Notes under the pieces: generated by a model | Seen by the model: the letters and a program-made list of their open reading frames with translations, nothing else | The model's database searches: none | Told to the model about the DNA's origin: nothing | Assembly (NCBI GenBank): GCA_020253445.1 | Contig: JADCBP010000005.1 | Coordinates: 558,001-622,000 of the forward strand | Length of the DNA: 64,000 nucleotides | Origin: Methylobacterium sp. | GTDB lineage: Bacteria > Pseudomonadota > Alphaproteobacteria > Rhizobiales > Beijerinckiaceae | Reading direction: 5' to 3' | In this document: in pieces, positions 17,627 through 27,706 of the stretch | Numbering within the stretch: position 1 is the first letter of the stretch | How the letters are laid out: every line of letters begins with the position of its first letter | Made by a program: the position numbers and the translations under genes

Positions 17627-20281
17627 TCAGGCCACCTTGCGATCGGCACCCGCCGCGAATTCCGGCCCGAATTGGGCTTCGGCCGAAAGCGGGCGACCAA
17701 ACAGGAAGCCCTGGGCATAGCGCGCGCCTTCGAAGATCAGAATGTCGCGCTGATGGGTGGTCTCGACGCCCTCGACCACGACATCCACGCCGAGATCGTG
17801 CCCAAGGCCAAGGATCGCGCGGCGGATCGCCATGTTCATGGTGCCGTCATCGGTATCGTGCACGAAGGAGCGGTCGATCTTGATCTTGTCGAAGGGGAAT
17901 TTCTGGATGTAGCTCAGTGAGGAATGGCCGATGCCGAAATCGTCAAGCGCGATCTGCACCCCTAGCAGGCGAAGCTGTCGCAGGATGTCGAGCGTGCGGT
18001 TATCGTCGATCAGCAGCACGGATTCCGTAATCTCGATGATCAGCCGATGCGGGGCGAGGCCGGCCATCGCCAGCGCGTTGATGACCGACACCGCGAGCTG
18101 GTGGTTGCGGAACTGAACCGATGAAAGGTTCACGCAGACGGACAATTCTGCCGGAAGCTTCGCGAAGGTGCGGCAGGCCTGCCGGAGAACGATTTCGCCG
18201 ATCTGCAGGATGAGCCCGCTCTCCTCCGCGATTTCCACGAAATAGGCCGGCGACAGCAGGCCCTTGCGTGGATGGTTCCAGCGGATCAGCGCCTCGTAGG
18301 CAATCGGCTGGTTGCGCTCGAGATCGATGATCGGCTGGTAGTAGAGCACGAACTCGTCGTTCTGGATGGCGCGGCGCAGTTCCTGCTCCACCTCCCGCCG
18401 CGCGCGGATCGCCGCTGTCATGCCCTCATCGAAGAAGGCATAGGTGCCGCGCCCGTCGCGTTTTGCGCGATAGAGCGCGATATCTGCCTTCTTGAACAAT
18501 TCATGCGGATCGGTGCCATCGGCCGGGGAGAGGGCCACGCCGACGCTGGCCCCCACGAAGACGCGCTTGCCTCGCACGCGGTAGGGCATGGAAAGCTTGC
18601 GGATGATGCTCTTGCACAGCTGCACCACCGCCTCCCTTTCCCGTAATTCCGGCAGGATCACCGCGAATTCGTCGCCGCCGAACCGCGCGGCCATCCCGGC
18701 TTGCGCCACCACGCGCGAAAGGCGTCGCGCCGCGAGCTGCAGCAGCACGTCGCCCACATCATGCCCCATCGTGTCGTTCACGTCCTTGAAGTGATCGAGG
18801 TCGAGGCAAAGGATCGCGAGCTCATTGCCGCGCCGGTTGGTGGCGATGGCATTGCCCAGTTTTTCGAGAAAGAGGGTCCGGTTCGGAAGGTTCGTCAGCA
18901 CATCGTGCAGGGCGAGATGCTGGATCTCGCTCTCGGCCTTCTTGCGGTCCGTCGCGTCGATGACCATGCCCTCGTAATAGAGCGGATTGCCTTCGTCATC
19001 GCGCACGATCCAGGCCGATTCAGACACCCAGACCCGCTCGCGCGTTCGGATCCGATAGACCTCGGAAACGAAATCCGAGACACGGCCTTCCTTCTGCATG
19101 ATGGCCGCGAATTCATCACGACGATTGGGGTTCACATACCAGTCGCGGGCCGGATACTCACCCGATTGCAGCATCTCTGCCTCGGAGGCAAAACCGTTGA
19201 GCCGGGCCAGCGCCGGATTGGCGCGAAGCTGCCGTCCGTCGATCGTCGACCGGTAGATCCCCACGATGGAATTTTCGAATAGTGAGCGGAATTCCGCCTC
19301 GGCCCGCTGGATGCGATCCCCGTGCTGGCGCGCATCGGTCACATCGGTGAAGGTGCGAACCGCGCCGCCATCCGCCATGGGGATGGTGCGGATGTCGAGC
19401 ACGCGGCCGTTCGGTCGCTTGTGCTCATAGGCCAGGAACTTGTCCAGAACGCCGCCATTGCGCACGAAATGGACAAATTCCTCGCTCTGGCCTTCGAATT
19501 CGCTGTTGCGGAACTGGAACTCGGTCAATTCGCGGAACGGCATGCCCAGCCGGAGGATGCCCTCGGGAAGACCCAGAAGCTCCACCACGCGGGCATTGAA
19601 GAATTCGATCCGCCGGTCGGCGCTGATCTTCAGCACGCCTTGCGTCACATGCTCGATCGTTTCCTCGAGCAGGCGGCGGGCCTGCTCCACCTCGCGCTGG
19701 CGGGAGATGATATCGGTGATATCCGACAGGACGCGAACCTCGCCACCCTGTGGCAACCGGCGCGTCTGCACGCGCAACACCGTGCCATCCGGCCGGGTAT
19801 GCTCAAGAATGTGATTGTCCGGTTGTTGGGCCGAGGTGTTCAACCAATGGCGGAACCCGGCTTCCGCGCGGTCGAACTCGCCCCTGGCCATCATGCGATC
19901 CAAGACCGTGCGGAAAAGCGGGCGACTGCGGCATTCCTGGTGCGTCAAACCCGCAAATTCGACGAAGCGGGAATTGTAGCTGCTGATCCGCCCCTCGCTG
20001 TCGGTCATCACGATGCCCTGGTCCACATTGTCCAGGGTCATGTTCAGTGCATCAGTCGCCTCGGCCAGCTCCGCCGTGCGGGCCGCCACCAACGCCTGGA
20101 GGCTGCGATTGAGCTGGTCGACTTCCTCGATCATCACGGCGATCGAATGTTCGTTGCGCCGCTGCTCGCGTTCGGCCTCGGCATAGGCCGCGGTCACGAG
20201 CTCCCCCAGCCGAGCGAGATCCACGCTCTGGTCGGGCCGGGTCGCTTGCGCGAGTTGCTTTTCGTAGAGACGGTGGGACAT
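17627..20281 (-). CDS. PAS-GGDEF-EAL cyclic di-GMP signalling protein
   Basis: An 884-residue soluble protein. After a coiled coil (about 10-75) come three PAS domains (about 75-190, 205-315, 325-445), then a GGDEF domain with intact RFGGDEFAVI and an EAL domain with YEALIRW, LDDFGIGHSSLSYI, KIKID and VVVEGVET. Both cyclase and phosphodiesterase motifs are therefore present and either activity is possible. The ATG at 20281 overlaps the FIST gene stop (TGATG); the track's TTG at 20284 is less likely. Translational coupling to a FIST sensor suggests the pair works as one unit, with FIST perceiving a ligand and this protein setting c-di-GMP. Confidence 0.88.
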   Translation of the reverse strand: MSHRLYEKQLAQATRPDQSVDLARLGELVTAAYAEAEREQRRNEHSIAVMIEEVDQLNRSLQALVAARTAELAEATDALNMTLDNVDQGIVMTDSEGRISSYNSRFVEFAGLTHQECRSRPLFRTVLDRMMARGEFDRAEAGFRHWLNTSAQQPDNHILEHTRPDGTVLRVQTRRLPQGGEVRVLSDITDIISRQREVEQARRLLEETIEHVTQGVLKISADRRIEFFNARVVELLGLPEGILRLGMPFRELTEFQFRNSEFEGQSEEFVHFVRNGGVLDKFLAYEHKRPNGRVLDIRTIPMADGGAVRTFTDVTDARQHGDRIQRAEAEFRSLFENSIVGIYRSTIDGRQLRANPALARLNGFASEAEMLQSGEYPARDWYVNPNRRDEFAAIMQKEGRVSDFVSEVYRIRTRERVWVSESAWIVRDDEGNPLYYEGMVIDATDRKKAESEIQHLALHDVLTNLPNRTLFLEKLGNAIATNRRGNELAILCLDLDHFKDVNDTMGHDVGDVLLQLAARRLSRVVAQAGMAARFGGDEFAVILPELREREAVVQLCKSIIRKLSMPYRVRGKRVFVGASVGVALSPADGTDPHELFKKADIALYRAKRDGRGTYAFFDEGMTAAIRARREVEQELRRAIQNDEFVLYYQPIIDLERNQPIAYEALIRWNHPRKGLLSPAYFVEIAEESGLILQIGEIVLRQACRTFAKLPAELSVCVNLSSVQFRNHQLAVSVINALAMAGLAPHRLIIEITESVLLIDDNRTLDILRQLRLLGVQIALDDFGIGHSSLSYIQKFPFDKIKIDRSFVHDTDDGTMNMAIRRAILGLGHDLGVDVVVEGVETTHQRDILIFEGARYAQGFLFGRPLSAEAQFGPEFAAGADRKVA

Positions 20282-21429
20282 CAAGCTTCGTCGCTCGTTT
20301 CCGAGACCGTCACGACGGTCATGGTCTGGTTATGCAATTGCGCGAAGCCGGATTGGGCATGCGGTGAAATCTCGTCATAGGAATAGAAGCCGATCAGCGC
20401 ATGCTGGACTGCCATGGCTTCCGCCGCGGCCTCGACCTCGTTCACCGCGCACTGGCCCATCAGCAGGCGCCGCCCAATGCAGGAGACCAGAAGCGCCAGT
20501 CCTTCCGCCTCGCTCGCCCTTGGCTGCGCCTGACGCATGGCCTCGGCGGCACTCTGGGCCATCCTTGCGGAGTTGCCACGCATCAATTGTGCGCTCCAGC
20601 CCTGCGGCATGTCTCCGGCGAAGGTCATCTCGCCGCTCGCCTGATCGATCGAGAGGATCGTCCGCACCACATCCTGCCCGGTCTGGCCTTGGGGCTCGAT
20701 GCGCAACGGAAAAAGCAAGGCCGAACCGGGGAGGGCGCGTAGATCTTCCTCGTCGAGATAGCGACGATAGAGTTCGAAAGCCGGCCGGCCATCGAGTTCC
20801 TGCAGCAAATTGCCCTGTGACCGGGTGATGACGCGGCGGGGGCCGAAAGGCGTCCAGCCGCCGGCATGGCCGGTCTGGATCGAGAGATGATCGCCATAAA
20901 GGCCGATCGCCACGACGCAACCGCTTGCCGGCGGCGCGTTGGCCCCCACGAGCGTTCGTTCGAAGGCGGCTCCATCGCCGGCAAGCCCGCCGCTGATGGT
21001 CACCATGGGGCTCACGGCGTCCTGTAAGCCGGCGACAAGGGCCGTGCCGTTGACGCTCAGACCATCGGAGAAGACCAGCATCGCACGCAGGTCGAGCGCG
21101 GCCAGTTGCCGGCCAAGGGCAGCGCCGGCCTCGGCCGAGTGGCTTGGTGACCTGACCTCGACCGAGGCGAGCCGCACGCGGGATTCATGGAACCCCACCG
21201 CGACCGCCAGCACCCGATCGTCGCAGATCTGCGTCTGGTCGAACTGGCCACCGGTGGAGCAGCCAACGAGAGCCGTGTGGGGAAAGGTCTGGCGCAGGGA
21301 ATCGTAGCAGGCGGGATCGGACAGCAGCGCGCGCGACCCAAAATACAGGACGAAATCGGGCTCGAAGCCCGCTTCGCCCTGCCATGAAAGGCCAATGCCG
21401 GGTTTCCAATCAAATTGGCGAGTTCGCAT
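20281..21429 (-). CDS. FIST domain sensor protein
   Basis: A 382-residue protein with FIST_N (about 30-210, including VGCSTGGQF and ISGGLAGDGAAF) and FIST_C (about 220-360, ending near ALIGFYSYDEISP). FIST domains are sensory modules thought to bind small ligands such as amino acids and are commonly joined to signalling enzymes. No signal peptide or membrane segment is visible, so it should act in the cytoplasm. It is coupled by a 1-nt stop/start overlap to the GGDEF-EAL gene. It lies 132 nt downstream of tctA, so cotranscription with that transporter is possible but unproved. Confidence 0.85.
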   Translation of the reverse strand: MRTRQFDWKPGIGLSWQGEAGFEPDFVLYFGSRALLSDPACYDSLRQTFPHTALVGCSTGGQFDQTQICDDRVLAVAVGFHESRVRLASVEVRSPSHSAEAGAALGRQLAALDLRAMLVFSDGLSVNGTALVAGLQDAVSPMVTISGGLAGDGAAFERTLVGANAPPASGCVVAIGLYGDHLSIQTGHAGGWTPFGPRRVITRSQGNLLQELDGRPAFELYRRYLDEEDLRALPGSALLFPLRIEPQGQTGQDVVRTILSIDQASGEMTFAGDMPQGWSAQLMRGNSARMAQSAAEAMRQAQPRASEAEGLALLVSCIGRRLLMGQCAVNEVEAAAEAMAVQHALIGFYSYDEISPHAQSGFAQLHNQTMTVVTVSETSDEA

Positions 21430-21561
21430 GAAGACACCATGTTCTATGGCTCGAGCCTTTTTACATGCGCAATTCCTAAAGAAATGCCTTCTCTCGAAGT
21501 GCTTCGCCGCAGCCTGCCACCCTTTGGGAGGAGCACGGTCTTGCTGGCGGCCGGATTGGTT

Positions 21562-23052
21562 TCAGGCCGCTGCCTTGCGGCGCCTCAGCCTCCAGATGAT
21601 CGGAGACAGGATTGCAATCGCCGCCAGCACCAGCAGCGCGAGCGAGAGGGGCTTCTGCAGGAAGATCATCGGATCGCCGTTCGAGATGGTCATCGCACGG
21701 CGGAATTCCTGTTCCGCCATCGGCCCCAGGATCATGCCGATGATGACCGGCGATGTCGGGAAATCAAACCGGCGCATCATGAAGCCCATGAAGCCCACGA
21801 TATACAGCAGGATGAGATCCACCACCGAGCGGCTGATGCCATAAGTGCCGATCGTCGCCAGGACGAGGATGCCACCGTAGAGCAGCGGCTGCGGGATTTT
21901 CAGGATCTTCACCCACAGTCCCACCAGTGGCAGGTTCAGCACCAGCAGCATCACATTCCCGATGAAGAGCGAGGCGATCAGCGTCCAGACGAGCTGCCCT
22001 TGCGTCGCGAGCAGTTGAGGCCCCGGGTTGATGCCATAGCTCTGGAAGGCCGAGAGCATGATGGCGGCGGTGGCCGAGGTCGGCAGGCCTAAAGTGAGCA
22101 TCGGCACGAGCACGCCGGCGGCAGACGCGTTGTTCGCGGCTTCCGGCCCGGCCACGCCCTCGATGGCGCCATGGCCGAATTCCTCAGGGTTCTTCGCGAG
22201 CTTCTTCTCGGTGTAATAGGAGAGGAAGGTCGGAATTTCCGCACCACCCGCAGGCATTGCGCCGATGGGGAAGCCAAAGGCTGTTCCGCGCAGCCAGGGC
22301 TTCCAGGAGCGCTTCCAGTCCTCCTTCGTCATGCCCACCGGGCCCTTGATGTCGATGACTTCCTCTTCTGTCTTCCTTTGCGTCGCGAGATGCAGGGTCT
22401 CGCCCACCGCGAAGAGGCCGACGGCCACGATCAGCACGTTGATGCCATCCAGCAGTTCCACGATCCCGAAGGTGAAGCGCGGCTGGCCCGATTGCAGGTC
22501 GATGCCGATCATCCCGAAGAACAGGCCGATGGCGAGCGCGGTGAGCCCTCGCAGGGCGGATGATCCGAGCACCGCCGACACGGTGACGAAACAGAGGATC
22601 ATCAGCGAGAAATATTCGGCTGGCCCGAATTTCAGCGCCAGTTCCACGACGGGTTGGGCCAGGAAGGTGATGCCCAGCGTGCCGAAGGTGCCGGCCACGA
22701 ACGATCCCACGGCAGCCGTGGCGAGAGCCGCGCCGGCGCGGCCCTTCTTCGCCATCTTGTGGCCTTCCATCGCGGTGATGATGGTTGCGCTCTCGCCCGG
22801 TGTGTTGATCAGGATGGAGGTGGTCGAGCCGCCATACATCGCGCCGTAATAGATGCCGGCGAACAGGATGAAGGCCGAGGTCGGGTCCACCTTGTAGGTG
22901 ATGGGCAGGAGCAGCGCGATGGTCAGCCCCGGACCGAGACCCGGCAGCACGCCGATGGCCGTGCCGACGGTGACCCCTGCGAGCGCCCATAGCAGGTTCA
23001 TGGGCGTCAGCGCATTGGCGAAGCCCTGCATCAGAAGAGCGAGAGTATCCAT
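21562..23052 (-). CDS. tctA: Tripartite tricarboxylate transporter, large permease subunit
   Basis: A 496-residue membrane protein with about twelve helices and the TctA signatures [20 protein letters not shown] (about 35-54), [20 protein letters not shown], and [24 protein letters not shown]. It forms the transport channel of a binding-protein-dependent secondary carrier for a carboxylate. GGGGGGAAC precedes the ATG. tctB ends 57 nt upstream, so the order is tctC-tctB-tctA in one minus-strand operon. Substrate unknown: TctC relatives bind many carboxylates. Confidence 0.9.
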   Translation of the reverse strand: MDTLALLMQGFANALTPMNLLWALAGVTVGTAIGVLPGLGPGLTIALLLPITYKVDPTSAFILFAGIYYGAMYGGSTTSILINTPGESATIITAMEGHKMAKKGRAGAALATAAVGSFVAGTFGTLGITFLAQPVVELALKFGPAEYFSLMILCFVTVSAVLGSSALRGLTALAIGLFFGMIGIDLQSGQPRFTFGIVELLDGINVLIVAVGLFAVGETLHLATQRKTEEEVIDIKGPVGMTKEDWKRSWKPWLRGTAFGFPIGAMPAGGAEIPTFLSYYTEKKLAKNPEEFGHGAIEGVAGPEAANNASAAGVLVPMLTLGLPTSATAAIMLSAFQSYGINPGPQLLATQGQLVWTLIASLFIGNVMLLVLNLPLVGLWVKILKIPQPLLYGGILVLATIGTYGISRSVVDLILLYIVGFMGFMMRRFDFPTSPVIIGMILGPMAEQEFRRAMTISNGDPMIFLQKPLSLALLVLAAIAILSPIIWRLRRRKAAA

Positions 23053-23109
23053 GATGTTCCCCCCGGAACGTCGCTTCGCCGCGAGGCGAGTCCCTGCCCA
23101 GTCCCTGCC

Positions 23110-23595
23110 TCAGAAGAGCTTCTCGATCAGCCCGGAGCCGATCTTGTAGCCGAGAATGCGGTCGAACCCGACATAGGAAATCAGCGCCAGCCCGAAGCCG
23201 ATCGCCGCATCCCGCAGGAGTTTCCGGCTGCCGAAGCCGCGCGCCACGCAGGCAAAGAGCAGCGTCGAGGACAGGATGAAGCCGATCCACTCGATGAGGA
23301 CGACATTGAGCACAAGCCCGAGGGTCACCCAGCCCAGCGAACCCCATTCGCTCAGCGTGCCTTCCTGGTCGGCTGCCCAGCCGCCGCGAAACGCCGCGAC
23401 GAGCAGCAGAGCGCCCAGCACCAGGAGGAAGCCCGCGACGAACCACGCGAAAACCGAAGGGCCGACCGTGGTGTAAAGAACCTGCGGAATGAGTGTTGAC
23501 TGCCATGCGGCCGCAAGGCCCAGCGCGATGACGCCGAAGGCCGCGAGCTTGTGCGGCAGCGTGGATTCGATGTGTTCGGATGATGAATCGGACAT
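23110..23595 (-). CDS. tctB: Tripartite tricarboxylate transporter, small membrane subunit
   Basis: A 161-residue protein with four hydrophobic helices, the size and topology of TctB. The start at 23595 has an excellent GGAGGAGCC just before the ATG, so the longer track version is rejected. The last helix ends in the GFGLALISYVGFDRILGYKI pattern typical of the family. It is poorly conserved in general and assigned mainly from its position between tctC and tctA. Confidence 0.85.
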   Translation of the reverse strand: MSDSSSEHIESTLPHKLAAFGVIALGLAAAWQSTLIPQVLYTTVGPSVFAWFVAGFLLVLGALLLVAAFRGGWAADQEGTLSEWGSLGWVTLGLVLNVVLIEWIGFILSSTLLFACVARGFGSRKLLRDAAIGFGLALISYVGFDRILGYKIGSGLIEKLF

Positions 23596-23706
23596 GGCTC
23601 CTCCAGTTCCCCCTCTGGATGCGCGAAAGGAGCGTCGCAGCGAAGCCCGGTTCGCCACGAATTTCAATGCCTTGCTTGAATGGCTTGAAAAGAGCGCTCC
23701 AGAAAG

Positions 23707-23735
23707 GGACGGGGCGATCCGTCATCGCCCCGTCC
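23707..23735 (-). promoter_or_regulatory. Perfect GC-rich hairpin after tctC
   Basis: GGACGGGGCGAT, 5-nt loop, ATCGCCCCGTCC: a 12-bp perfect stem 21 nt after the tctC stop and before tctB. On the minus strand it is followed only by CCTTTCT, not a real T tract. Like the hairpin after the phosphonate binding-protein gene, it may protect or over-represent the tctC message. Confidence 0.6.
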
Positions 23736-23755
23736 GGCAGGCCTGGCCCTGTGCC

Positions 23756-24733
23756 TCAGCTGGCGAGGCCGAGATCCTTCAGGATCGTGGTGGTGTCGGC
23801 GACGTTCTGCTTCACATATTCGCCGAACTTGTCGCCGGTGAGGTAGATGCCTTCCCAGCCGCGCGTCTCGAGCGTCTTCTTCCAGGCCGGGCCGTTGACC
23901 ATCCTGTCCATCAGCGCCACCAGCGCATCGCGCTGCGCGGTGGTGATGCCCGGAGCGCCGAACACGCCGCGCCAGTTCCAGAGCACGATATTGATGCCCT
24001 GCTCCTTGAGCGAGGGCACGTTGTGCTGTGCGGCTTCCGAGGAAACCGCCAGCGCGCGCAGCTTGCCGGCTTTCACCTGCTCCTCGAATTCGCCATAGCC
24101 CGACACGCCGGCCGAGACCTGGTTGCCAAGCAGCGCCGCCTGGGCCGGGCCGCCACCCGCGAAGGCGACGTAGCTCGTCTGGCGCGGATCGACACCATTG
24201 GCCTTGGCGATCTGGCCCACGAGGATGTGGTCGGTGCCGCCCGCCGAACCGCCGGCCCAGGAGACCGATTTCGGGTCCTTCTTGAGCTGCGCGACGAGGT
24301 CCGCCATCGTCTTGAAGGGCGAGGCCGCCGGAACCACCACCACGAGCGCCTCGCCGGTGAGGCGCGCGATCGGGGTCACGTCGAGGATGGTCATCGGGCT
24401 CTTGTTGGCGATGCCAGCGCCGACCATCACGAGGCCGCCGATCATGATCGCGTTGCCCTGGCCCCTCTTCTGGCCTGCGAAGCGCGGCAGGCCGACCATG
24501 CCGCCGGCGCCGCCGACATTCTCGATCCTGAACTCGCTCATGATGCCGTCGGCGCGCATCGCCGCTTCCATCGCGCGGCCTGTCGCATCCCAGCCACCGC
24601 CCGGTGCCGCCGGAATGAACATGTCGAGGCTGGTGATGGCCTGCGCCTGAGCCGGAATGGCCAGCGGCAGGCCAAGGCCCGCCAAGGTGGCGCCGGCTGC
24701 ACCCGCCTTCAGAATTTCACGCCTGGTCGTCAT
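23756..24733 (-). CDS. tctC: Tripartite tricarboxylate transporter substrate-binding protein
   Basis: A 325-residue periplasmic binding protein of the Bug/TctC family. The ATG at 24733 starts a Tat-like signal (TTRREILKAGAAGATLAGLG then AQAQA), and the mature part has the family's FIPAAPGGGWDATGRAMEAA ligand loop and VSWAGGSAGGTDHILVGQIAK. It binds a carboxylate and feeds TctAB. The track's longer version to 25135 runs into an Arg-rich region and is rejected. It leads the operon and is followed by a perfect hairpin before tctB. The 208 nt upstream, to the epmB stop, hold the likely promoter but no motif I can name. Confidence 0.9.
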   Translation of the reverse strand: MTTRREILKAGAAGATLAGLGLPLAIPAQAQAITSLDMFIPAAPGGGWDATGRAMEAAMRADGIMSEFRIENVGGAGGMVGLPRFAGQKRGQGNAIMIGGLVMVGAGIANKSPMTILDVTPIARLTGEALVVVVPAASPFKTMADLVAQLKKDPKSVSWAGGSAGGTDHILVGQIAKANGVDPRQTSYVAFAGGGPAQAALLGNQVSAGVSGYGEFEEQVKAGKLRALAVSSEAAQHNVPSLKEQGINIVLWNWRGVFGAPGITTAQRDALVALMDRMVNGPAWKKTLETRGWEGIYLTGDKFGEYVKQNVADTTTILKDLGLAS

Positions 24734-24941
24734 CTGGTTCCTCCCTATCTGAACCGTTCGTCTTGTTCTTGTAACGGAAACGAGAAGTCCTCCATCACTC
24801 CGCCATCTGTCAACCGGCCATGTGGCGGAATCGTGAATTCGGGAAGAAAGCCTGCTTGTTCTTGGAGGGTGACGTCCCTTTGGTGGTGTAGGTCGACGGA
24901 GCCGTGTTTCCTGTGGCGCGCGGAGATCCGACAAGGCTTGG

Positions 24942-25970
24942 TCATCCGGGATAGGCGCGCCAGAGGCCGGACGGGTCCCGGATTTCGAGGCCCTCCGGCC
25001 CCTGGCGCAGAGAATCCGGCCCGATCGGCACCTTGCCGTGCCCGCCTGGCAGATCGAGCACATAAGCCGGGATCGCGGGGCCGGAGAGCCGACCGCGCAA
25101 GCGCCCATAGATCGCCTGACCCTCCGCAATGCCAAGACGGAAATGGCTCGTGCCCGGCGCGAGATCAGGGTGGTGGAGGTAGAGCGGCCGGATGCGGTTC
25201 ACGACCATGGCGCGGAAGAGCGCCGCGAGCGTCTCGGTCTCGGCATTCACGCCCTTCAGCAGCACCGTCTGGCCCAGCAGCACGAGGCCGGCATCGGCAA
25301 GGCGGGCGATGGCGGCTTCGGCGGCGGGCGTGAATTCGCTTCGGTGGTTCGCGTGGATCGCGATGCTCACGGCCCTGCCGGGGATGGCGAGTGCGCGGAC
25401 CATCTCCGCGGTCACCCGCTCCGGCGCCACCACCGGCACGCGGCTATGCCAGCGCATGAGCTTCACATGCGGAATGCGCGCGAGCCGCTCGCCCATGGCA
25501 CCGATGCGCCGGGCCGAGAGCATCAGCGGATCGCCGCCGGTGACAATCACCTCGAAGATGCCGGGATGCGCCGCGATGTAATCGAAAATCATCTCCAGTT
25601 CGGCATCATCAAGCGTGCCGTCGCCGTTCGGCCCCACCATCTCGCGGCGGAAGCAGAAGCGGCAATAGACAGGGCAGGCATGGAGCGCCTTGATCAGCAC
25701 GCGATCCGGGTAGCGATGCACGAGGCCCTTGACGGGCGAATGTGAATGATCGCCGATCGGGTCGGGGTTTTCCGCCGGCATGGTCACGAGTTCGCGCGCA
25801 TCGGGCAGGAACTGTGCGGCGATGCCGGGCTCCCCCTGACGGATGAGCGCGGAAATCGCCGGGGTGATCGCGACGGCGTAGCGCGCCGCAACAGCCTCCA
25901 GTTCCGGTGTCGCGCCGTCTTCCAGCAGGGCCGCTGCTTCCAGGTCATCGATGCTGCGCAGCGTCTTCAT
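24942..25970 (-). CDS. epmB: EF-P (R)-beta-lysine-forming aminomutase
   Basis: A radical SAM, PLP-dependent lysine 2,3-aminomutase family protein of 342 residues, the size of EpmB rather than of catabolic KamA. The iron-sulfur cluster motif is ACPVYCRFCFRREM (C99, C103, C106), followed by EVIVTGGDPLML; the PLP lysine lies in LDLPGGHGKVP near the C-terminus. EpmB converts lysine to (R)-beta-lysine, which EpmA attaches to elongation factor P. It overlaps epmA by ATGA and faces efp, so all parts of the pathway except EpmC are together. Confidence 0.92.
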   Translation of the reverse strand: MKTLRSIDDLEAAALLEDGATPELEAVAARYAVAITPAISALIRQGEPGIAAQFLPDARELVTMPAENPDPIGDHSHSPVKGLVHRYPDRVLIKALHACPVYCRFCFRREMVGPNGDGTLDDAELEMIFDYIAAHPGIFEVIVTGGDPLMLSARRIGAMGERLARIPHVKLMRWHSRVPVVAPERVTAEMVRALAIPGRAVSIAIHANHRSEFTPAAEAAIARLADAGLVLLGQTVLLKGVNAETETLAALFRAMVVNRIRPLYLHHPDLAPGTSHFRLGIAEGQAIYGRLRGRLSGPAIPAYVLDLPGGHGKVPIGPDSLRQGPEGLEIRDPSGLWRAYPG

Positions 25971-27004
25971 CTACCCTCGCCAAAGGGAAAAGGCGTGGCA
26001 ATCACCTCCTGCACGCTCTCGACCCCCGCCGCGAGCATGGCCAGCCGATCGAAACCGAGGGCCGCGCCAGAGGCGGGTGGCATATGGGCCAGGGCTGAGA
26101 GGAAATCCTCGTCGAGCGGGTAGCTCTCGCCATAGAGGCGCTGCTTCTCGGCCATGTCTGCCTCGAAACGGCGGCGCTGCTCGGTCGGATCGGTGAGTTC
26201 GCCGAAGGCATTGGCGAGTTCGATGCCGCAGACATAAAGCTCGAAGCGCTCGGCGAAGCGCGGTTCATCCCGGCAAGCGCGGGCCAAAGCGGCCTCGGAA
26301 ACGGGATAGCGATCGAGGATCGTCGCGCGGCCCTGCCCGAGAAACGGCTCGATGCGCTCGGTGAGGATGCGCGAGAAGATGTCGCCCCATGTGTCGTCCG
26401 GGGCAACGCGCATGCCGATCCGCTTGGCCTCTGCCGCGAAGGCATCGCGATCTGCAAGGCAGGGCTCCAGCGCGATGGCGGCATGGCGCAAGAACGCGTC
26501 CACCAGTGACAGCCGCTCGGGTTCGGCGGTGAGGTCGCAGCGGCGATCACGGAAATGCGCCGCTCGCCGCCCGCCAATCTCGCTGGCGAGACGCAGCAGG
26601 GCCGCGCAATCGGCCATCAGGGCAGTGTAATCCTCCCCCGTCCGATACCATTCGAGCATCACGAATTCCGGCGCGTGCAGGCGCGAGGCTTCCCGCGCGC
26701 GAAAGACCGGCGCGAACTGGAAGAGGCGCTCCTCGCCCGCCGCCAGCAGCTTCTTCATCGCGAATTCGGGCGAAGTGTGAAGATAGCCGCGCGCGGCCTC
26801 GCCAGCGGCATCGACCCAATGCGCCTCGAAGGCATGGAGATGCGTCTCGTTGCCGGGCGAGACCTGCACGAGCCCCGTCTCGACCTCCCAGAAGCCCTGG
26901 CCCTCGAAATGCGCGCGGATCGCGGCCTTGAGGCGCGCGCGCAACCGCAAGGCCGGACGACGGCGCTGATGGGTTTCGCGGTGCCAGAAGGGCGTGGCGG
27001 GCAT
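25967..27004 (-). CDS. epmA: EF-P beta-lysylation ligase
   Basis: A class II lysyl-tRNA-synthetase-like protein of 345 residues without the anticodon-binding domain, as in EpmA (PoxA/GenX). Motif 2 is seen in [25 protein letters not shown] and motif 3 in [16 protein letters not shown]. It activates (R)-beta-lysine and transfers it to a lysine of EF-P to relieve stalling at polyproline. Transcribed with epmB (4-nt overlap) and divergently from efp across 106 nt. Confidence 0.92.
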   Translation of the reverse strand: MPATPFWHRETHQRRRPALRLRARLKAAIRAHFEGQGFWEVETGLVQVSPGNETHLHAFEAHWVDAAGEAARGYLHTSPEFAMKKLLAAGEERLFQFAPVFRAREASRLHAPEFVMLEWYRTGEDYTALMADCAALLRLASEIGGRRAAHFRDRRCDLTAEPERLSLVDAFLRHAAIALEPCLADRDAFAAEAKRIGMRVAPDDTWGDIFSRILTERIEPFLGQGRATILDRYPVSEAALARACRDEPRFAERFELYVCGIELANAFGELTDPTEQRRRFEADMAEKQRLYGESYPLDEDFLSALAHMPPASGAALGFDRLAMLAAGVESVQEVIATPFPFGEGR

Positions 27005-27110
27005 GGAAGCTCCGGATTCCTCCTGCGAAAGGGTTGGCGTTTCTCAAGGAAGCGGCTATGGAGCCGGACTTTCCGAAAAGCAATCGCGCTTCCATCAGAC
27101 GGGGATATCC

Positions 27111-27680
27111 GTGGTCAAGGTCATCGCTTCCTCCATCCGCAAGGGCAATGTCATCGAGGTGGATGACCGGCTCTATTCCGTCATTTCCGCGGAAAGCTTC
27201 TTCCCCGGCAAGGGCACGCCCACAACCCAGATCGACGGCCGCCGCCTTTCGGATGGCGTGAAATCCACCTTCCGCTACCGCACGACGGAGCAGGTGGAGA
27301 AGGCCTTCGTGGAAGAGAAGGATTACTCCTACCTCTACCCGGATGATAACGGCTACATCTTCATGGATCAGGAAAACTATGAGCAGGTGACCGTGCCCGG
27401 CGACGTGATCGGCGATGGCGTCGCCTATCTGCAGGAGGGCATGATCGTGAAGCTCGGCGTGTTCAACGGTGCCGCCGTGACGATCACGCTGCCGCAGCGC
27501 GTCATCCTCGAGATCACAGAGACCGAGCCGGTGACCAAGGGCCAGACGGCCTCCTCCTCCTACAAGCCCGCGATCCTTTCGAACGGCGTGCGCACGGCCA
27601 TCCCGCCGCATGTCACCGCCGGAACGCGCGTGGTGATCAACACGGAAGACGGCTCCTACGTGGAGCGTGCGAAGGATTAG
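27111..27680 (+). CDS. efp: Elongation factor P
   Basis: EF-P of 189 residues, starting at GTG 27111 with GGGG 7 nt upstream; the track start 26994 is too early. From this start the modified lysine falls exactly at position 34, in [11 protein letters not shown], as in the EpmA/B-dependent type. Three beta-barrel domains are present, ending with [22 protein letters not shown] binds between the P and E sites of the ribosome and lets polyproline be made; beta-lysylation of K34 is needed for full activity. The modifying genes lie directly upstream on the other strand. Confidence 0.96.
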   Translation: MVKVIASSIRKGNVIEVDDRLYSVISAESFFPGKGTPTTQIDGRRLSDGVKSTFRYRTTEQVEKAFVEEKDYSYLYPDDNGYIFMDQENYEQVTVPGDVIGDGVAYLQEGMIVKLGVFNGAAVTITLPQRVILEITETEPVTKGQTASSSYKPAILSNGVRTAIPPHVTAGTRVVINTEDGSYVERAKD

Positions 27681-27706
27681 TCCCTCGAACCCGGCGACAC
27701 CCCTCC

